64,000 nucleotides of DNA from a virus, in IMG/VR virus record IMGVR_UViG_3300045051_000720, positions 124,001 through 188,000 of that record; one strand, given 5' to 3'. The stretch's first letter is position 1; each line of letters starts with the position of its first letter. The position numbers and the translations under genes are program-made. The notes under the pieces are model-generated. The model ran no database searches. It worked only from the letters and a program-made list of their open reading frames with translations, and was not told where the DNA came from. Below, piece after piece: positions 32,121-39,712 of this stretch.

Positions 32121-32326
32121 TGGGCTTCGCACTTCCAACTTGTCAGCCTCCCACCCGCTGCTACGGCTGCCGTCATGGTGAGGTTTGGACAAACCCCGCT
32201 GGTCATGCCACCCTATGGTGCAACCGAGCCCAGCGCGCGGCGCGGGTGAAGCGCAGCAAGGCTTTGTTTACCGTAGCCCAGCTCAACTCAACCCCTCGCC
32301 CGAAGTGGTGCCCGCTTTCTTCATGA
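32120..32326 (+). CDS. Cys-containing small protein, 68 aa
   Basis: TAATG overlap with the previous gene; an ATG at 32108 is possible. TRCYGCRHGE and WCNRAQR plus a C-terminal Cys suggest a metal site. Unknown. Confidence 0.55.
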   Translation: MGFALPTCQPPTRCYGCRHGEVWTNPAGHATLWCNRAQRAARVKRSKALFTVAQLNSTPRPKWCPLSS

Positions 32327-32754
32327 CTCCTGACCAATCCGATCCTCTCCCTGACTCTGGCCAACGCGCCCAGTTCGCAACCGGCGCAGTGCGCGATCTT
32401 TCCCTTGGGAAGGGTCACTTTCACTCGATCCCTCCCATCGCTTTGCGTAAGCTGGCGAAGCGGTTCGAGGACGGCGCACGGAAGTACGCTAAAAATAATT
32501 TTGCCAAAGGTATCCCCCTCAGTCACTTCCAAGACAGCTTGACGCGTCATATCCTTGCTTGGGCAGAAGGCGACGAGACCGAAGACCACGCTGGAGCCAT
32601 CTTGTGGAACGCCGCCGTGATGATCTGGACCGACGAGGAAATCAAGGCTGGTCGACTACCCAAAGAGCTGGACGACCTTCTATACCGCAACCGATGCACG
32701 ACTACATCCGCCTCCACTCCGGCCGACGCTTCCACTTCCTCAAGCCCGCGCTGA
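32323..32754 (+). CDS. dATP/dGTP diphosphohydrolase N-terminal-domain protein
   Basis: 143 residues. FATGAVRDLSLGKGHFHSIP, IALRKLAKRFEDGARKY, GIPLSHFQDSLTRHI and EDHAGAILWNAA match the phage dATP/dGTP diphosphohydrolase N-terminal domain. Related phage enzymes help remove dATP or dGTP when DNA carries a modified base such as 2-aminoadenine, but no PurZ-like synthetase is in this window, so that link is open. The C-terminal Ser/Thr-rich 25 residues overlap the next gene by 61 bp. Coupled by ATGA. Confidence 0.75.
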   Translation: MTPDQSDPLPDSGQRAQFATGAVRDLSLGKGHFHSIPPIALRKLAKRFEDGARKYAKNNFAKGIPLSHFQDSLTRHILAWAEGDETEDHAGAILWNAAVMIWTDEEIKAGRLPKELDDLLYRNRCTTTSASTPADASTSSSPR

Positions 32755-33203
32755 ACGAGCTGTGCATCGAGGACGTAGCGCACGCCCTTGCTTACATCTG
32801 CCGATTCACTGGCCACACCCGCCAGCACTACTCGGTAGGGATGCACTCGTGTCTGGTGAGCGACATCCTCCCGCAAGACCTCAAGCTGTGCGGTCTCTTA
32901 CACGATGCAAGCGAAGCATATTGCAACGATCTCGCAGCTCCGCTTAAGGCCGTGCTGCCTCAATATGTCGAGCTGGAGAATCGCGTGCAACGCCTCATCG
33001 CGCGCAAGTGGCGGTTACCCTATCCCTTCCCTGCCGCCGTCAAGACTGCCGATATGACTCTACTGGTCAGTGAGATCCGTGATCTCGTGCCCAAGGGCCA
33101 ATGGAGAGAGTACCCCTACACGCCGCTCGATTATCGGATCAGACCTTGGACGCCTGAGCGCACGCGGCGCGAGTTCATGCGGCGGTTTCGCCGGTTGACA
33201 TGA
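32694..33203 (+). CDS. HD-domain phosphohydrolase (YfbR-like)
   Basis: 169 residues. YSVGMHSCLVSDIL supplies the first His, LCGLLHDASEAYCNDLAAPLK holds the HD pair and the following E/D, and KTADMTLLVSE holds the last Asp. This is the HD-domain layout of 5'-deoxynucleotidase YfbR and related phage hydrolases. It probably acts on (d)NMPs produced by the diphosphohydrolase encoded just upstream. The 61-bp overlap with that gene is unusually long here. Confidence 0.8.
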   Translation: MHDYIRLHSGRRFHFLKPALNELCIEDVAHALAYICRFTGHTRQHYSVGMHSCLVSDILPQDLKLCGLLHDASEAYCNDLAAPLKAVLPQYVELENRVQRLIARKWRLPYPFPAAVKTADMTLLVSEIRDLVPKGQWREYPYTPLDYRIRPWTPERTRREFMRRFRRLT

Positions 33204-33219
33204 TACGCGTTTCCACGCA

Positions 33220-33254
33220 TAGACACACCCCCTAAACCCTGCTATCCTCTCCCT
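33220..33254 (+). promoter_or_regulatory. Leaderless promoter, TAGACA class
   Basis: TAGACA at 33220, 17-bp spacer, TATCCT at 33243, six bases to ATG 33255. Confidence 0.7.
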
Positions 33255-33833
33255 ATGGACCTTCTCGCCTCTCTCATCAAGGGTCTGAAGACCCCTCCCG
33301 AAGACACATCCCTCTGGGGTCGTCTGCTCTCCCACTGGTGGGAGGTCAAGTGGTGGTGGGGGGATCATATCTGGTCACACGCGCCGCGCTGGCTGAGGCA
33401 TAGCTGGAGGTCATTCGCGCGCTGGTGGCACGAGCAGATCACTTGCCGCATCAACCCGCGCCAGCGATGGTTCACCAAGCAGATCCCGCGGACTTGGACC
33501 GAGAAGGAGGAGCTGATCGAGCTATGCCTCTACGCCGCCATCATCCACTTCGTTGAGGGCGAAGACTGCTTCAACACCACCACCATTGACGAACCCCTCG
33601 CGAGCGAGCTGCGTGCCGTATACGACTGGGCCAAAACCGGCCGCGCCGCGGCGTTGGCGGCTCAACAGGCCTCGTGGCATCCCGGTGCATGGGAGATGTG
33701 TGGAGTCACCATCGGCGAGGGCGTGGAGCGGGGGTCCACGGAGGAATATCGCCGTCTTGGCGACGAGATCGAGGCACGGGACACCAGATGGCTTCAGTGG
33801 ATCGTGGTCAACCGCGCGCACCTATGGACCTAG
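33255..33833 (+). CDS. Large-phage conserved protein, 192 aa
   Basis: N-terminal half very rich in Trp, His and Arg (HWWEVKWWWGDHIW, RSFARWWHEQITCRI). A central segment ELCLYAAIIHFVEGED resembles a family seen in many tailed phages. No function known to me. Confidence 0.65.
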   Translation: MDLLASLIKGLKTPPEDTSLWGRLLSHWWEVKWWWGDHIWSHAPRWLRHSWRSFARWWHEQITCRINPRQRWFTKQIPRTWTEKEELIELCLYAAIIHFVEGEDCFNTTTIDEPLASELRAVYDWAKTGRAAALAAQQASWHPGAWEMCGVTIGEGVERGSTEEYRRLGDEIEARDTRWLQWIVVNRAHLWT

Positions 33834-34060
33834 ACGCCTTCACCACCACCGTCCTCTTCGTCGCCGCCATTGGATGGTCGGCGCTGGGCATCGCGATGTG
33901 CCATGAGCTGTACCATCTGGCCCCAACGTGGCGATGGAAGGCGTTTCTCATCGCAGCGGGCGGCCCAGCGGTCTGGGGCGTCGCGCTGTATCGAGGATTC
34001 AAGGCCCTCCGCCATAGGGTTCTTCACCACTTCGGCGTCGACCACTTCAGCTGCTCATGA
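33824..34060 (+). CDS. Small membrane protein, 78 aa
   Basis: Two predicted membrane helices (TVLFVAAIGWSALGIAM and AFLIAAGGPAVWGVALY) with a short loop containing CHELYHL. Overlaps the previous gene by 10 bp. Confidence 0.6.
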   Translation: MDLDAFTTTVLFVAAIGWSALGIAMCHELYHLAPTWRWKAFLIAAGGPAVWGVALYRGFKALRHRVLHHFGVDHFSCS

Positions 34061-34296
34061 CCCCTCAAGCCATCGCCACTCTCGCCGCCAGTCTGGGGTT
34101 CGACATCACACTGGACGGCGAGACCGTCCGGCTGGACGAGGATGTGTGGGTCTTGGACGATGAGTCGGGGGTCGAAGCGTGGGACAGGTATGTCGAGATC
34201 TGCCGGGTGTTGCACGCCCATGGGCTTGACATGCCCTTTGGTCTCGTTACCATAGAGCACGATCACATCAGCGGTGTAATTACTGCGCCCTTATGA
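34057..34296 (+). CDS. Hypothetical acidic protein, 79 aa
   Basis: Coupled by ATGA. Acidic alpha/beta pattern. After its stop the ATGA would open a new gene, but that frame ends after four codons, which suggests the following gene was cut by the TnpB-like insertion. Confidence 0.6.
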   Translation: MTPQAIATLAASLGFDITLDGETVRLDEDVWVLDDESGVEAWDRYVEICRVLHAHGLDMPFGLVTIEHDHISGVITAPL

Positions 34297-34303
34297 ACAG
34301 AGC

Positions 34304-34339
34304 TTGACACTCTTGGTCAATCCTGCTATACTGTAACTG
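34304..34339 (+). promoter_or_regulatory. Leaderless promoter/operator for TnpB-like gene
   Basis: TTGACA at 34304, 17-bp spacer, TATACT at 34327, seven bases to TTG 34340. TTGAC-N7-GTCAA dyad is perfect. Confidence 0.75.
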
Positions 34340-36109
34340 TTGAAGACTCTCATCTACCGCTTCCGACTTGCTCCTAGCGTGCATCAATGTGCCATGATTG
34401 AGGCGAGTAACACACAACTGTGTCGGGTATGGAATGCTTTAGTAGGTGCCACCAAGCACGCCGAGCACGAATGCAAGCATGGACGCAAGACTTGCGTGGT
34501 CAAGCGATTAACTGATTTGCTGACCCAGAAGAAAGTCGTCGGGATGCGCGCGGCTGCCGTGAAAAAGCTGGCAGAATCCAAAGCAATATCATTAACGGAT
34601 GCCAACAATCTTCTCACCCGCGAGCAGGTCGCCCGTGAGAGTCGCACGATTGTGCGCAAGAATGGAACCAAAGCGCGACGGTGTTCTATTCGTAAGCTGG
34701 CGTTGGCCTATGCCATTGCTACGGTAGGTCATCAGATCAACCGCTTCGGAGTGGAATCCGCCGCGTTTTGGGGAGTGATTGAAAAATTCAAAACCTCTAC
34801 CGCCGACTATCCATTGGGCAAACGGGGTGCGCCCCGATTCAAACGAGTGGGTGATAACGTGTCCATGCAGGCTCAGACCAAGAATCAACACGTCAAGGAG
34901 GGGGTCGTTGACCTATCGCGTTTAGTCGGTTCTAGTTGTTCCTGTGTCCACATGATTCAACACCGCCCGATTCCAGACGGCGCGATTGTCAAGCAGATGG
35001 CCGTGGTTAAGCAAAATGACCGGCTGTTTGTGGCCATCTTTGTTGATGTGCCAGATGCGGCGGCGCAAAAGAGTTTAATGGCAGCTAGTGGAGCGACGGC
35101 TGGTATTGATCCCGGCCGTAAGACGGCAGTGTCGCTCAGTTCTACAGACGGAACAATCCAACAGGTTGTCTCGCCCCCACTCTTGCGGGACAAACGGTTC
35201 ATGCGTCGCACGGCGCGGTTGGCACGCAAGTTGGACAGGCAACGCCGCTTTGCCAATCCAGACCGCTACAATGAGGATGGCACCTTCAAGCGCGGAGCGC
35301 GCGGTGTGTGGGTGACAACCAAGGGAATGACTAAGACCCAAAAGCGTGCGAACGATTTGCGTCGCCGTCTTGTGGATGTACGCACAGAGCACTATCGTCT
35401 CAAAGCGCGCGAAGTGTTGAATCAGTTTGACCACGTTGGGATCGGTACATGGCGGCCCAAGGGTGCGCCGGGTGAAGGACAAGCCAAACGCGCACAGTTG
35501 CGCAAGGACGCAGATAACGCTTTGGGTCAATTCGCGGGTATCCTTCGGGACTATGCTGCGCGCAATGTGACCCCCAAGAAGATCTACGATATCAATGAGG
35601 TCAACACCACCCGTCGTTGCATCAATTGTGGCGAGATGACGGGGCCGAGTGGGTTGTCCAACCTTGGGGTGCGCGAGTGGACGTGTTCCCACTGTGGTGC
35701 CCACCATCAGAGAGACTTTGCTAGTGCGCGAGCTATCGCTCTGCGCACTCAAATCGTGGCCGATACGCATTTGGTTAACGATGGTCCAACGACCAAAATT
35801 CAGCCTGTTCGTTATGCCGCAAAGCGTAACAAACGAAGTGGGTTGGTGGCGACACCAATCAATGTGCCCGTGGAACAGGAAGCGGAGGCCGCGAGGTCCC
35901 GTCTGAGTAAAAACGGTGCTCGTGCGAGTGCCCCAGTGGTAGACCATCCGGCCGATTGCACTCGCGTGCGAAAAGCCAATGCTGACGAAGGCTCTAGCAA
36001 TATCCTCGCGTCAGAGCCAGCTACCAATGCCTGCAAAGGTAACCATCGCTCGCATAGTTGCGCCGTAGAACTTGAGTCCACGGTAGTTGTGGAGGAACAC
36101 TCACTATGA
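34340..36109 (+). CDS. Divergent TnpB/Fanzor-like protein with relocated RuvC glutamate
   Basis: 589 residues, TTG start fixed by promoter spacing. TnpB features: N-terminal KTLIYRFRLAPSVHQ, RuvC-I Asp in GIDPGRKTA (257), zinc finger CINCG and CSHCG, RuvC-III Asp in HQRDFASA (459). The RuvC-II strand reads HVGIGTWRP, with Gly or Thr where TnpB has Glu (about 369). A Glu is present 51 residues later in INEVNTTRRC (420), the place of the alternative glutamate reported for Fanzor and some TnpB clades, so the nuclease is probably active. Typical TnpB is about 400 residues; here there is an extended N-terminal part and a 120-residue tail. No TnpA. It is more AT-rich than neighbours yet carries a phage-type promoter. 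Confidence 0.75.
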   Translation: MKTLIYRFRLAPSVHQCAMIEASNTQLCRVWNALVGATKHAEHECKHGRKTCVVKRLTDLLTQKKVVGMRAAAVKKLAESKAISLTDANNLLTREQVARESRTIVRKNGTKARRCSIRKLALAYAIATVGHQINRFGVESAAFWGVIEKFKTSTADYPLGKRGAPRFKRVGDNVSMQAQTKNQHVKEGVVDLSRLVGSSCSCVHMIQHRPIPDGAIVKQMAVVKQNDRLFVAIFVDVPDAAAQKSLMAASGATAGIDPGRKTAVSLSSTDGTIQQVVSPPLLRDKRFMRRTARLARKLDRQRRFANPDRYNEDGTFKRGARGVWVTTKGMTKTQKRANDLRRRLVDVRTEHYRLKAREVLNQFDHVGIGTWRPKGAPGEGQAKRAQLRKDADNALGQFAGILRDYAARNVTPKKIYDINEVNTTRRCINCGEMTGPSGLSNLGVREWTCSHCGAHHQRDFASARAIALRTQIVADTHLVNDGPTTKIQPVRYAAKRNKRSGLVATPINVPVEQEAEAARSRLSKNGARASAPVVDHPADCTRVRKANADEGSSNILASEPATNACKGNHRSHSCAVELESTVVVEEHSL

Positions 36110-36111
36110 GT
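36097..36111 (+). repeat. Hairpin at the end of the TnpB-like gene
   Basis: CACTCA-CTA-TGAGTG, a perfect 6-bp stem spanning the stop codon. It may be the right-end or omega-RNA terminal hairpin of this unit. Confidence 0.4.
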
Positions 36112-36128
36112 GGGCGAAAGTTCGTTCA

Positions 36129-36404
36129 ATGCGGCCTCACCACATGCGCCAGACCCTCTGCTACCTTGACACCCCTCGCGCGTGTGTGGACCTCATCGAC
36201 CGGCTCAACGCCGAATATCGCCGCGAGTTCGGGCGCAGGTTGACGGTTGATATGACTCTCACTGTAGGGTCGCACCGTGATTTCCCATCGCGCCGTGATG
36301 GGACACCCCGCGATGAGTACAGCATCACCTTGCACGCGGACCCCGTAACCCAAGCCCCCGAGATCACATGGCTCATATCGAACACCCAGATCCCCGCAGC
36401 GTGA
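36129..36404 (+). CDS. Hypothetical protein, 91 aa
   Basis: Start uncertain (ATG 36129 or 36144). LCYLDTPRACVDLIDRLNAEY is followed by a beta-rich half. Probably belonged to the operon upstream before the TnpB-like insertion. Confidence 0.5.
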   Translation: MRPHHMRQTLCYLDTPRACVDLIDRLNAEYRREFGRRLTVDMTLTVGSHRDFPSRRDGTPRDEYSITLHADPVTQAPEITWLISNTQIPAA

Positions 36405-36640
36405 AATGGCTTTACAAGATCCGCACCTATATCGCGCCTCCCATTGAGGTGGGTTCGAGATGGGTGTGTCGCTCAGACAAGGGTAATCCGTTCGTCGAGT
36501 ACGCCTACGAGGTCGAGGCCGTTGAGAACGGCTTCGTGACCTATCGCTATATCCAACCCAAGACTGGGTATCGGTATAGCGAACTCAGTTCACTCAGTGT
36601 CTCGTCTTTCCGCATCTGCTACTGCCCCCTTATCACATGA
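36401..36640 (+). CDS. Hypothetical protein, 79 aa
   Basis: GTG 36401 overlaps the previous TGA (GTGA) and is preferred over ATG 36368. Small beta-rich domain (VGSRWVCRSDKGNPFVEY), SH3-like by eye. Confidence 0.55.
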   Translation: MKWLYKIRTYIAPPIEVGSRWVCRSDKGNPFVEYAYEVEAVENGFVTYRYIQPKTGYRYSELSSLSVSSFRICYCPLIT

Positions 36641-36867
36641 CCATTCCGCTTCTCGACTGGGCCTCGGCCAACCCATGGTTGGCGTTTGGGCTATCGTTCC
36701 CCACCGCCATGGTCATCGTCAGCATGGCATGGCTCGTTGCCGCGTCGTGCGAGAACGCGATGAACCTGATTTTGCGCCTCGTCAATCAGGTGGTCAACGG
36801 GGCAGTCATCCTATTTCGCGGCTACGCTCCCATGCCTGACGAGCCCGAGCCTGACGAACAGAAATGA
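36637..36867 (+). CDS. Small membrane protein, 76 aa
   Basis: Coupled by ATGA. One clear helix (FPTAMVIVSMAWLVAA), a second amphipathic one and an acidic Pro-rich tail (PMPDEPEPDEQK). Unknown. Confidence 0.6.
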   Translation: MTIPLLDWASANPWLAFGLSFPTAMVIVSMAWLVAASCENAMNLILRLVNQVVNGAVILFRGYAPMPDEPEPDEQK

Positions 36868-36926
36868 CCCTGCTGGTGGTGTTGGGGGTGTGCATCGTGT
36901 TGGCGTTTTTCAACCATGACGACTGA
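36864..36926 (+). CDS. 20-aa membrane micropeptide
   Basis: ATGA-coupled on the 5' side and overlapping the next gene. LLVVLGVCIVLAFF is a single hydrophobic helix. The overlaps at both ends argue for translation. Confidence 0.5.
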   Translation: MTLLVVLGVCIVLAFFNHDD

Positions 36927-37413
36927 TTTCTTCGGCCTCTTCAATCCGCCCGGTCGGTACGGGAAGGTCATCAACTACGGGAGGACGACCGCCGTCACGT
37001 TGACCGGCTCGCCCGAGTTCCGCGCCAAGGGGTATAATCTGTTTGCGTCCTTCGGCAGCACCGACAGCACGGACCTCCCGGTTATCCGCAAGGCCGACCG
37101 ACCTGACACCGATTGGTTTTGCCTCCCTCTCGCGCGCATCGAGAGCGCGGTGCGGCTGTACCTCTATGGTCAACTGCGACAGGCGGCGCCCAAACGGGAG
37201 ATCCGCGACGAGGAGGGCGACCTCCTTGAGATCGTCTGCGACACCGAGCCCGCGCTGTGGGAGGAGGCAAGTACACTCGCCGCGTGGTTTGTACAGGAGA
37301 TGCCAGCCGACTGGGACGCCATCCCGGCGGACGACTGGGTCACGCTCCCCCATGATGAGTACACCCTCGGCGAGGCGCGGTGCGCGACGCTGCCGGTGGG
37401 GCGAGAGGATTGA
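36916..37413 (+). CDS. Hypothetical protein, 165 aa
   Basis: NPPGRYGKVINYGRTTAV and LFASFGSTDSTDLPV near the start; acidic helical C-terminal half. Overlaps the micropeptide by 11 bp. Unknown. Confidence 0.6.
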   Translation: MTTDFFGLFNPPGRYGKVINYGRTTAVTLTGSPEFRAKGYNLFASFGSTDSTDLPVIRKADRPDTDWFCLPLARIESAVRLYLYGQLRQAAPKREIRDEEGDLLEIVCDTEPALWEEASTLAAWFVQEMPADWDAIPADDWVTLPHDEYTLGEARCATLPVGRED

Positions 37414-37425
37414 TTCGGGATTGAC

Positions 37426-37460
37426 TTGACATCGCCGTTCAACCCTGAGACACTCCCTCT
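37426..37460 (+). promoter_or_regulatory. Leaderless promoter with weak -10
   Basis: TTGACA at 37426, 17-bp spacer with TTCAAC, GACACT at 37449 (poor -10), six bases to ATG 37461. Confidence 0.6.
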
Positions 37461-37772
37461 ATGTTCGATCCCAAATACGGCCCCAACTGGGGCTTCGCCA
37501 TCCCTGACAAACGAGAACGCCCGCCCATCGACATCGACCCGCGCGAGTGGGCTCGACGCACGCAGAGCAAGAGCTACATCCGCCGCATTAAGCGGTCCGT
37601 GCAGTCCGTCGATGGCTACTTTATGCGATGCCGTGGGCGGATGAGGGGACTAACGGGTCACCAGCGCGATGCGTGTCACTATTTCGCTGCCGTCAACACC
37701 GTCGAGGACTACCGCCGTGGGCGTAGTCGGACGGACACCAACGCCGCGCCCAAGGACAGCCTCCTTTACTGA
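37461..37772 (+). CDS. Hypothetical basic protein, 103 aa
   Basis: Arg-rich (SYIRRIKRSVQS, MRCRGRMRGLTGHQRDAC). Possibly DNA or RNA binding by composition. Its TGA overlaps the next ATG (TGATG). Confidence 0.6.
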   Translation: MFDPKYGPNWGFAIPDKRERPPIDIDPREWARRTQSKSYIRRIKRSVQSVDGYFMRCRGRMRGLTGHQRDACHYFAAVNTVEDYRRGRSRTDTNAAPKDSLLY

Positions 37773-38164
37773 TGAACACTACATACCTCCTCCTCACCCT
37801 TATTGTCATTGCCATCGCCGTTGGGGGATGGATCGTGGCAATATATTCCTCCTACAACAGCACGACGGAGACGGTTGGTGTGGCGACTGGCATCATCGGC
37901 TCAATCGTCAGTCTGGCTCTCGTCCTCGCCAGCTTTGGCGGCAATGGTACCCCCACCACCGATGAAACCACCTCCTTCTCTCTCGAACGCACTCCCTACC
38001 GAGTCATCCTCAAAGCGTTTGACCGCGAGGTCACGTTCACCGATGCGTTCACGGTCGCCAATGCGGACCGCATCGAGAGGGTGCGTCGCACCACCCAGCA
38101 CAACGCGTGGGGGTTGGAGGTCGGTAACCCGACCATCGCGGCGGTGTTCAAAGAGACCAAGTGA
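37772..38164 (+). CDS. Membrane-anchored protein, 130 aa
   Basis: Two N-terminal hydrophobic helices (TYLLLTLIVIAIAVGGWIV and VATGIIGSIVSLALVLA), then a soluble beta-rich domain of about 70 residues. It sits directly before the lysozyme gene, so a lysis accessory role is conceivable. Confidence 0.6.
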   Translation: MNTTYLLLTLIVIAIAVGGWIVAIYSSYNSTTETVGVATGIIGSIVSLALVLASFGGNGTPTTDETTSFSLERTPYRVILKAFDREVTFTDAFTVANADRIERVRRTTQHNAWGLEVGNPTIAAVFKETK

Positions 38165-38177
38165 TCCCTCGGGAGGC

Positions 38178-38684
38178 ATGATCCGCCACACTCTCGTCCG
38201 CTTGGTCTCGTTCGGGGCGATCCTTTGGCTGATGGCCGGTGTTGTTCGCGCCCAGCCTACGCAAGCGGACCCCTTTCGTTCGTATCTGGTCAGCGTAGAG
38301 GGGTATCGTCAGGCCCCTTATCGCGATCAGAATCATTGGGCCGTGGGCGTGGGCCACAATTTATCTTCGCACAAACAGCCCGTTCGTACCTACTCCCGCG
38401 CCCAAATCGACTCTTTCTACCAAGACGATCTCGCGATTACCCTGCGCGCGGCGCGGGGTGGGGTAAGGGATTTCGATACGCTGCCCCTCAGTGCGCGGCA
38501 GGTGGTGGTGGGACTCATCTGGACCACCGGCCCGGCTGGATTCAGGGGGTTCACGCGCTTCCGTCAGGCCCTATCCACCCGCGACTACCACGATGCTGCG
38601 CGAGAACTTCGCGCTTCGAAATGGTGGACCCAAGTCGGCCAAGCCCGCGCGCGGCGGGCGTATGAGGCGTTGATGAGACTATGA
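38178..38684 (+). CDS. GH24-like lysozyme with signal peptide (endolysin)
   Basis: 168 residues. An N-terminal signal (RHTLVRLVSFGAILWLMAG, with AQA-like cleavage region) precedes a T4-lysozyme-type catalytic segment: SVEGYRQAPYRD gives the Glu and Asp, followed by WAVGVGHNL, and the C-terminal half has FRGFTRFRQALSTRDY. The catalytic Thr usual in GH24 before GxGH appears as Ala, so activity may be altered. GGGAGGC before the ATG is one of the few Shine-Dalgarno-like sites here. It probably degrades host peptidoglycan after Sec export. It is flanked by small membrane proteins, candidates for holin or spanin roles. Confidence 0.8.
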   Translation: MIRHTLVRLVSFGAILWLMAGVVRAQPTQADPFRSYLVSVEGYRQAPYRDQNHWAVGVGHNLSSHKQPVRTYSRAQIDSFYQDDLAITLRAARGGVRDFDTLPLSARQVVVGLIWTTGPAGFRGFTRFRQALSTRDYHDAARELRASKWWTQVGQARARRAYEALMRL

Positions 38685-39112
38685 TTGACATCACCCGACC
38701 TGTTCAGCTCAATAAGCTTCGCGAGCAACGCGAGGGGTTGCTCCCTACCGGTTATTGGTGCAAGGCATTTCTGCTGGAGGTACCGACCGTAGGACAGACG
38801 CTTCGCGCGGCCCGCTATGAACGTGCGCGCCAGCGTCCCGAGGAGCCGGAGTCGGTCAAGATCGAAGGGCTTTACGTCTCATCCCCCGTACGCACCATCA
38901 CCGAGCGCGAGGACGGGTCGTTGGTGTGCGAGACCATGAACAGCACATGGGCGATTGTTCAGCTTGACAGTGGGGTTCAACCCGCCCAAGATGACACCCA
39001 TGAAGGTCACGCACCCCCAAATCCTGCTCCTCCGCAAGGTGCGGAAGCCCCTGCCCCCGCCAACGGTAGTGATCCCCGACAAGAAGCGCGCGGCGGCGCG
39101 CAAGCGGGTTAA
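38681..39112 (+). CDS. Hypothetical protein with low-complexity tail, 143 aa
   Basis: Coupled by ATGA to the lysozyme. The first 100 residues look folded; the last 40 are Pro/Ala/Gly-rich and overlap another gene (39000-39125) in a different frame. Confidence 0.55.
   Translation: MIDITRPVQLNKLREQREGLLPTGYWCKAFLLEVPTVGQTLRAARYERARQRPEEPESVKIEGLYVSSPVRTITEREDGSLVCETMNSTWAIVQLDSGVQPAQDDTHEGHAPPNPAPPQGAEAPAPANGSDPRQEARGGAQAG
38964..38999 (+). promoter_or_regulatory. Nested leaderless promoter
   Basis: Inside the preceding gene: TTGACA at 38964, 17-bp spacer with TTCAAC, CAAGAT at 38987 (weak -10), seven bases to ATG 39000. Confidence 0.5.
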
Positions 39113-39125
39113 GGTCAAACCATGA
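39000..39125 (+). CDS. Basic micro-protein, 41 aa, overlapping gene
   Basis: Lys/Arg/Pro-rich (LLRKVRKPLPPPTVV, KRAAARKRVKVKP). Read in another frame over the low-complexity end of the 143-residue protein. Promoter spacing and the ATGA overlap with the next gene support it. Confidence 0.5.
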   Translation: MKVTHPQILLLRKVRKPLPPPTVVIPDKKRAAARKRVKVKP

Positions 39126-39277
39126 TCATCGCTCTCATCCTCTGGACGCTCATCGGTGGGTACTGGTACTACCAGACCACCTCCCTCTGGGCGGAGCGTC
39201 TGCTTTGGATCTCCATCCCACTGGGTGGCCCCGGCGTGTGGGTCATGGAGTGGGTGTTTCGGCGGGAGGACGTATGA
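39122..39277 (+). CDS. Small membrane protein, 51 aa
   Basis: Two hydrophobic segments (MIIALILWTLIGGYWYY and LLWISIPLGGPGVWVM). Coupled by ATGA at both ends. Confidence 0.6.
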   Translation: MIIALILWTLIGGYWYYQTTSLWAERLLWISIPLGGPGVWVMEWVFRREDV

Positions 39278-39510
39278 TCCAACCCAACTACCGCCGCGGC
39301 ACGCGTTACTTCTACGTGCATTCCGCCAGCCTTGCCTGTGTTCATCTCGGACTGGGTGAGTCCTTCCGCGTTTATACCAAACGCCCCAGCCCGGCTAGTG
39401 AGTTCCATCGGGTCGAACTGAATGTGGTCCGGACCAAAGCCGAGGCGCGGGCGCTGGAGCGCAAGTGGGCCAAGGTGCGGGCACAGCGTGCGAGTCAGGC
39501 TTCCTCATGA
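39274..39510 (+). CDS. Hypothetical basic protein, 78 aa
   Basis: Coupled by ATGA. Arg/Lys-rich helical C terminus (EARALERKWAKVRAQRAS). Unknown. Confidence 0.6.
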   Translation: MIQPNYRRGTRYFYVHSASLACVHLGLGESFRVYTKRPSPASEFHRVELNVVRTKAEARALERKWAKVRAQRASQASS

Positions 39511-39710
39511 ACACCCTTTTCGACGCCATCAACAACGCCTGCGCGGCCCTGCCGGACAACTGGACTGTCCATGTTCACGCTGAGAACGGCGCGGCGTGGG
39601 TTGAGCTGGAGGCACCCGATTTCGAGACCTTCGAGCCGTCGTGTCCCGATGATCCGCTCTCCACACAGATCGAACAGCTCATCGAGTTGGCACAGGCTAA
39701 GGCAAACTGA
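39507..39710 (+). CDS. Hypothetical acidic protein, 67 aa
   Basis: Coupled by ATGA. NNACAALPDNWTVHVHAENG then acidic. Unknown. Confidence 0.55.
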   Translation: MNTLFDAINNACAALPDNWTVHVHAENGAAWVELEAPDFETFEPSCPDDPLSTQIEQLIELAQAKAN

Positions 39711-39712
39711 CC

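Noticed and set aside
35075-35947. A 290-codon - strand frame inside the TnpB-like gene
   Set aside because: The + strand frame has RuvC and zinc-finger motifs in order; the - frame is a shadow with biased composition.
34340-36109. Nuclease-dead TnpB repressor (TldR-like)
   Set aside because: Although RuvC-II lacks Glu at the usual place, both Asp residues and an alternative Glu are present, so a dead enzyme is not the simpler reading.
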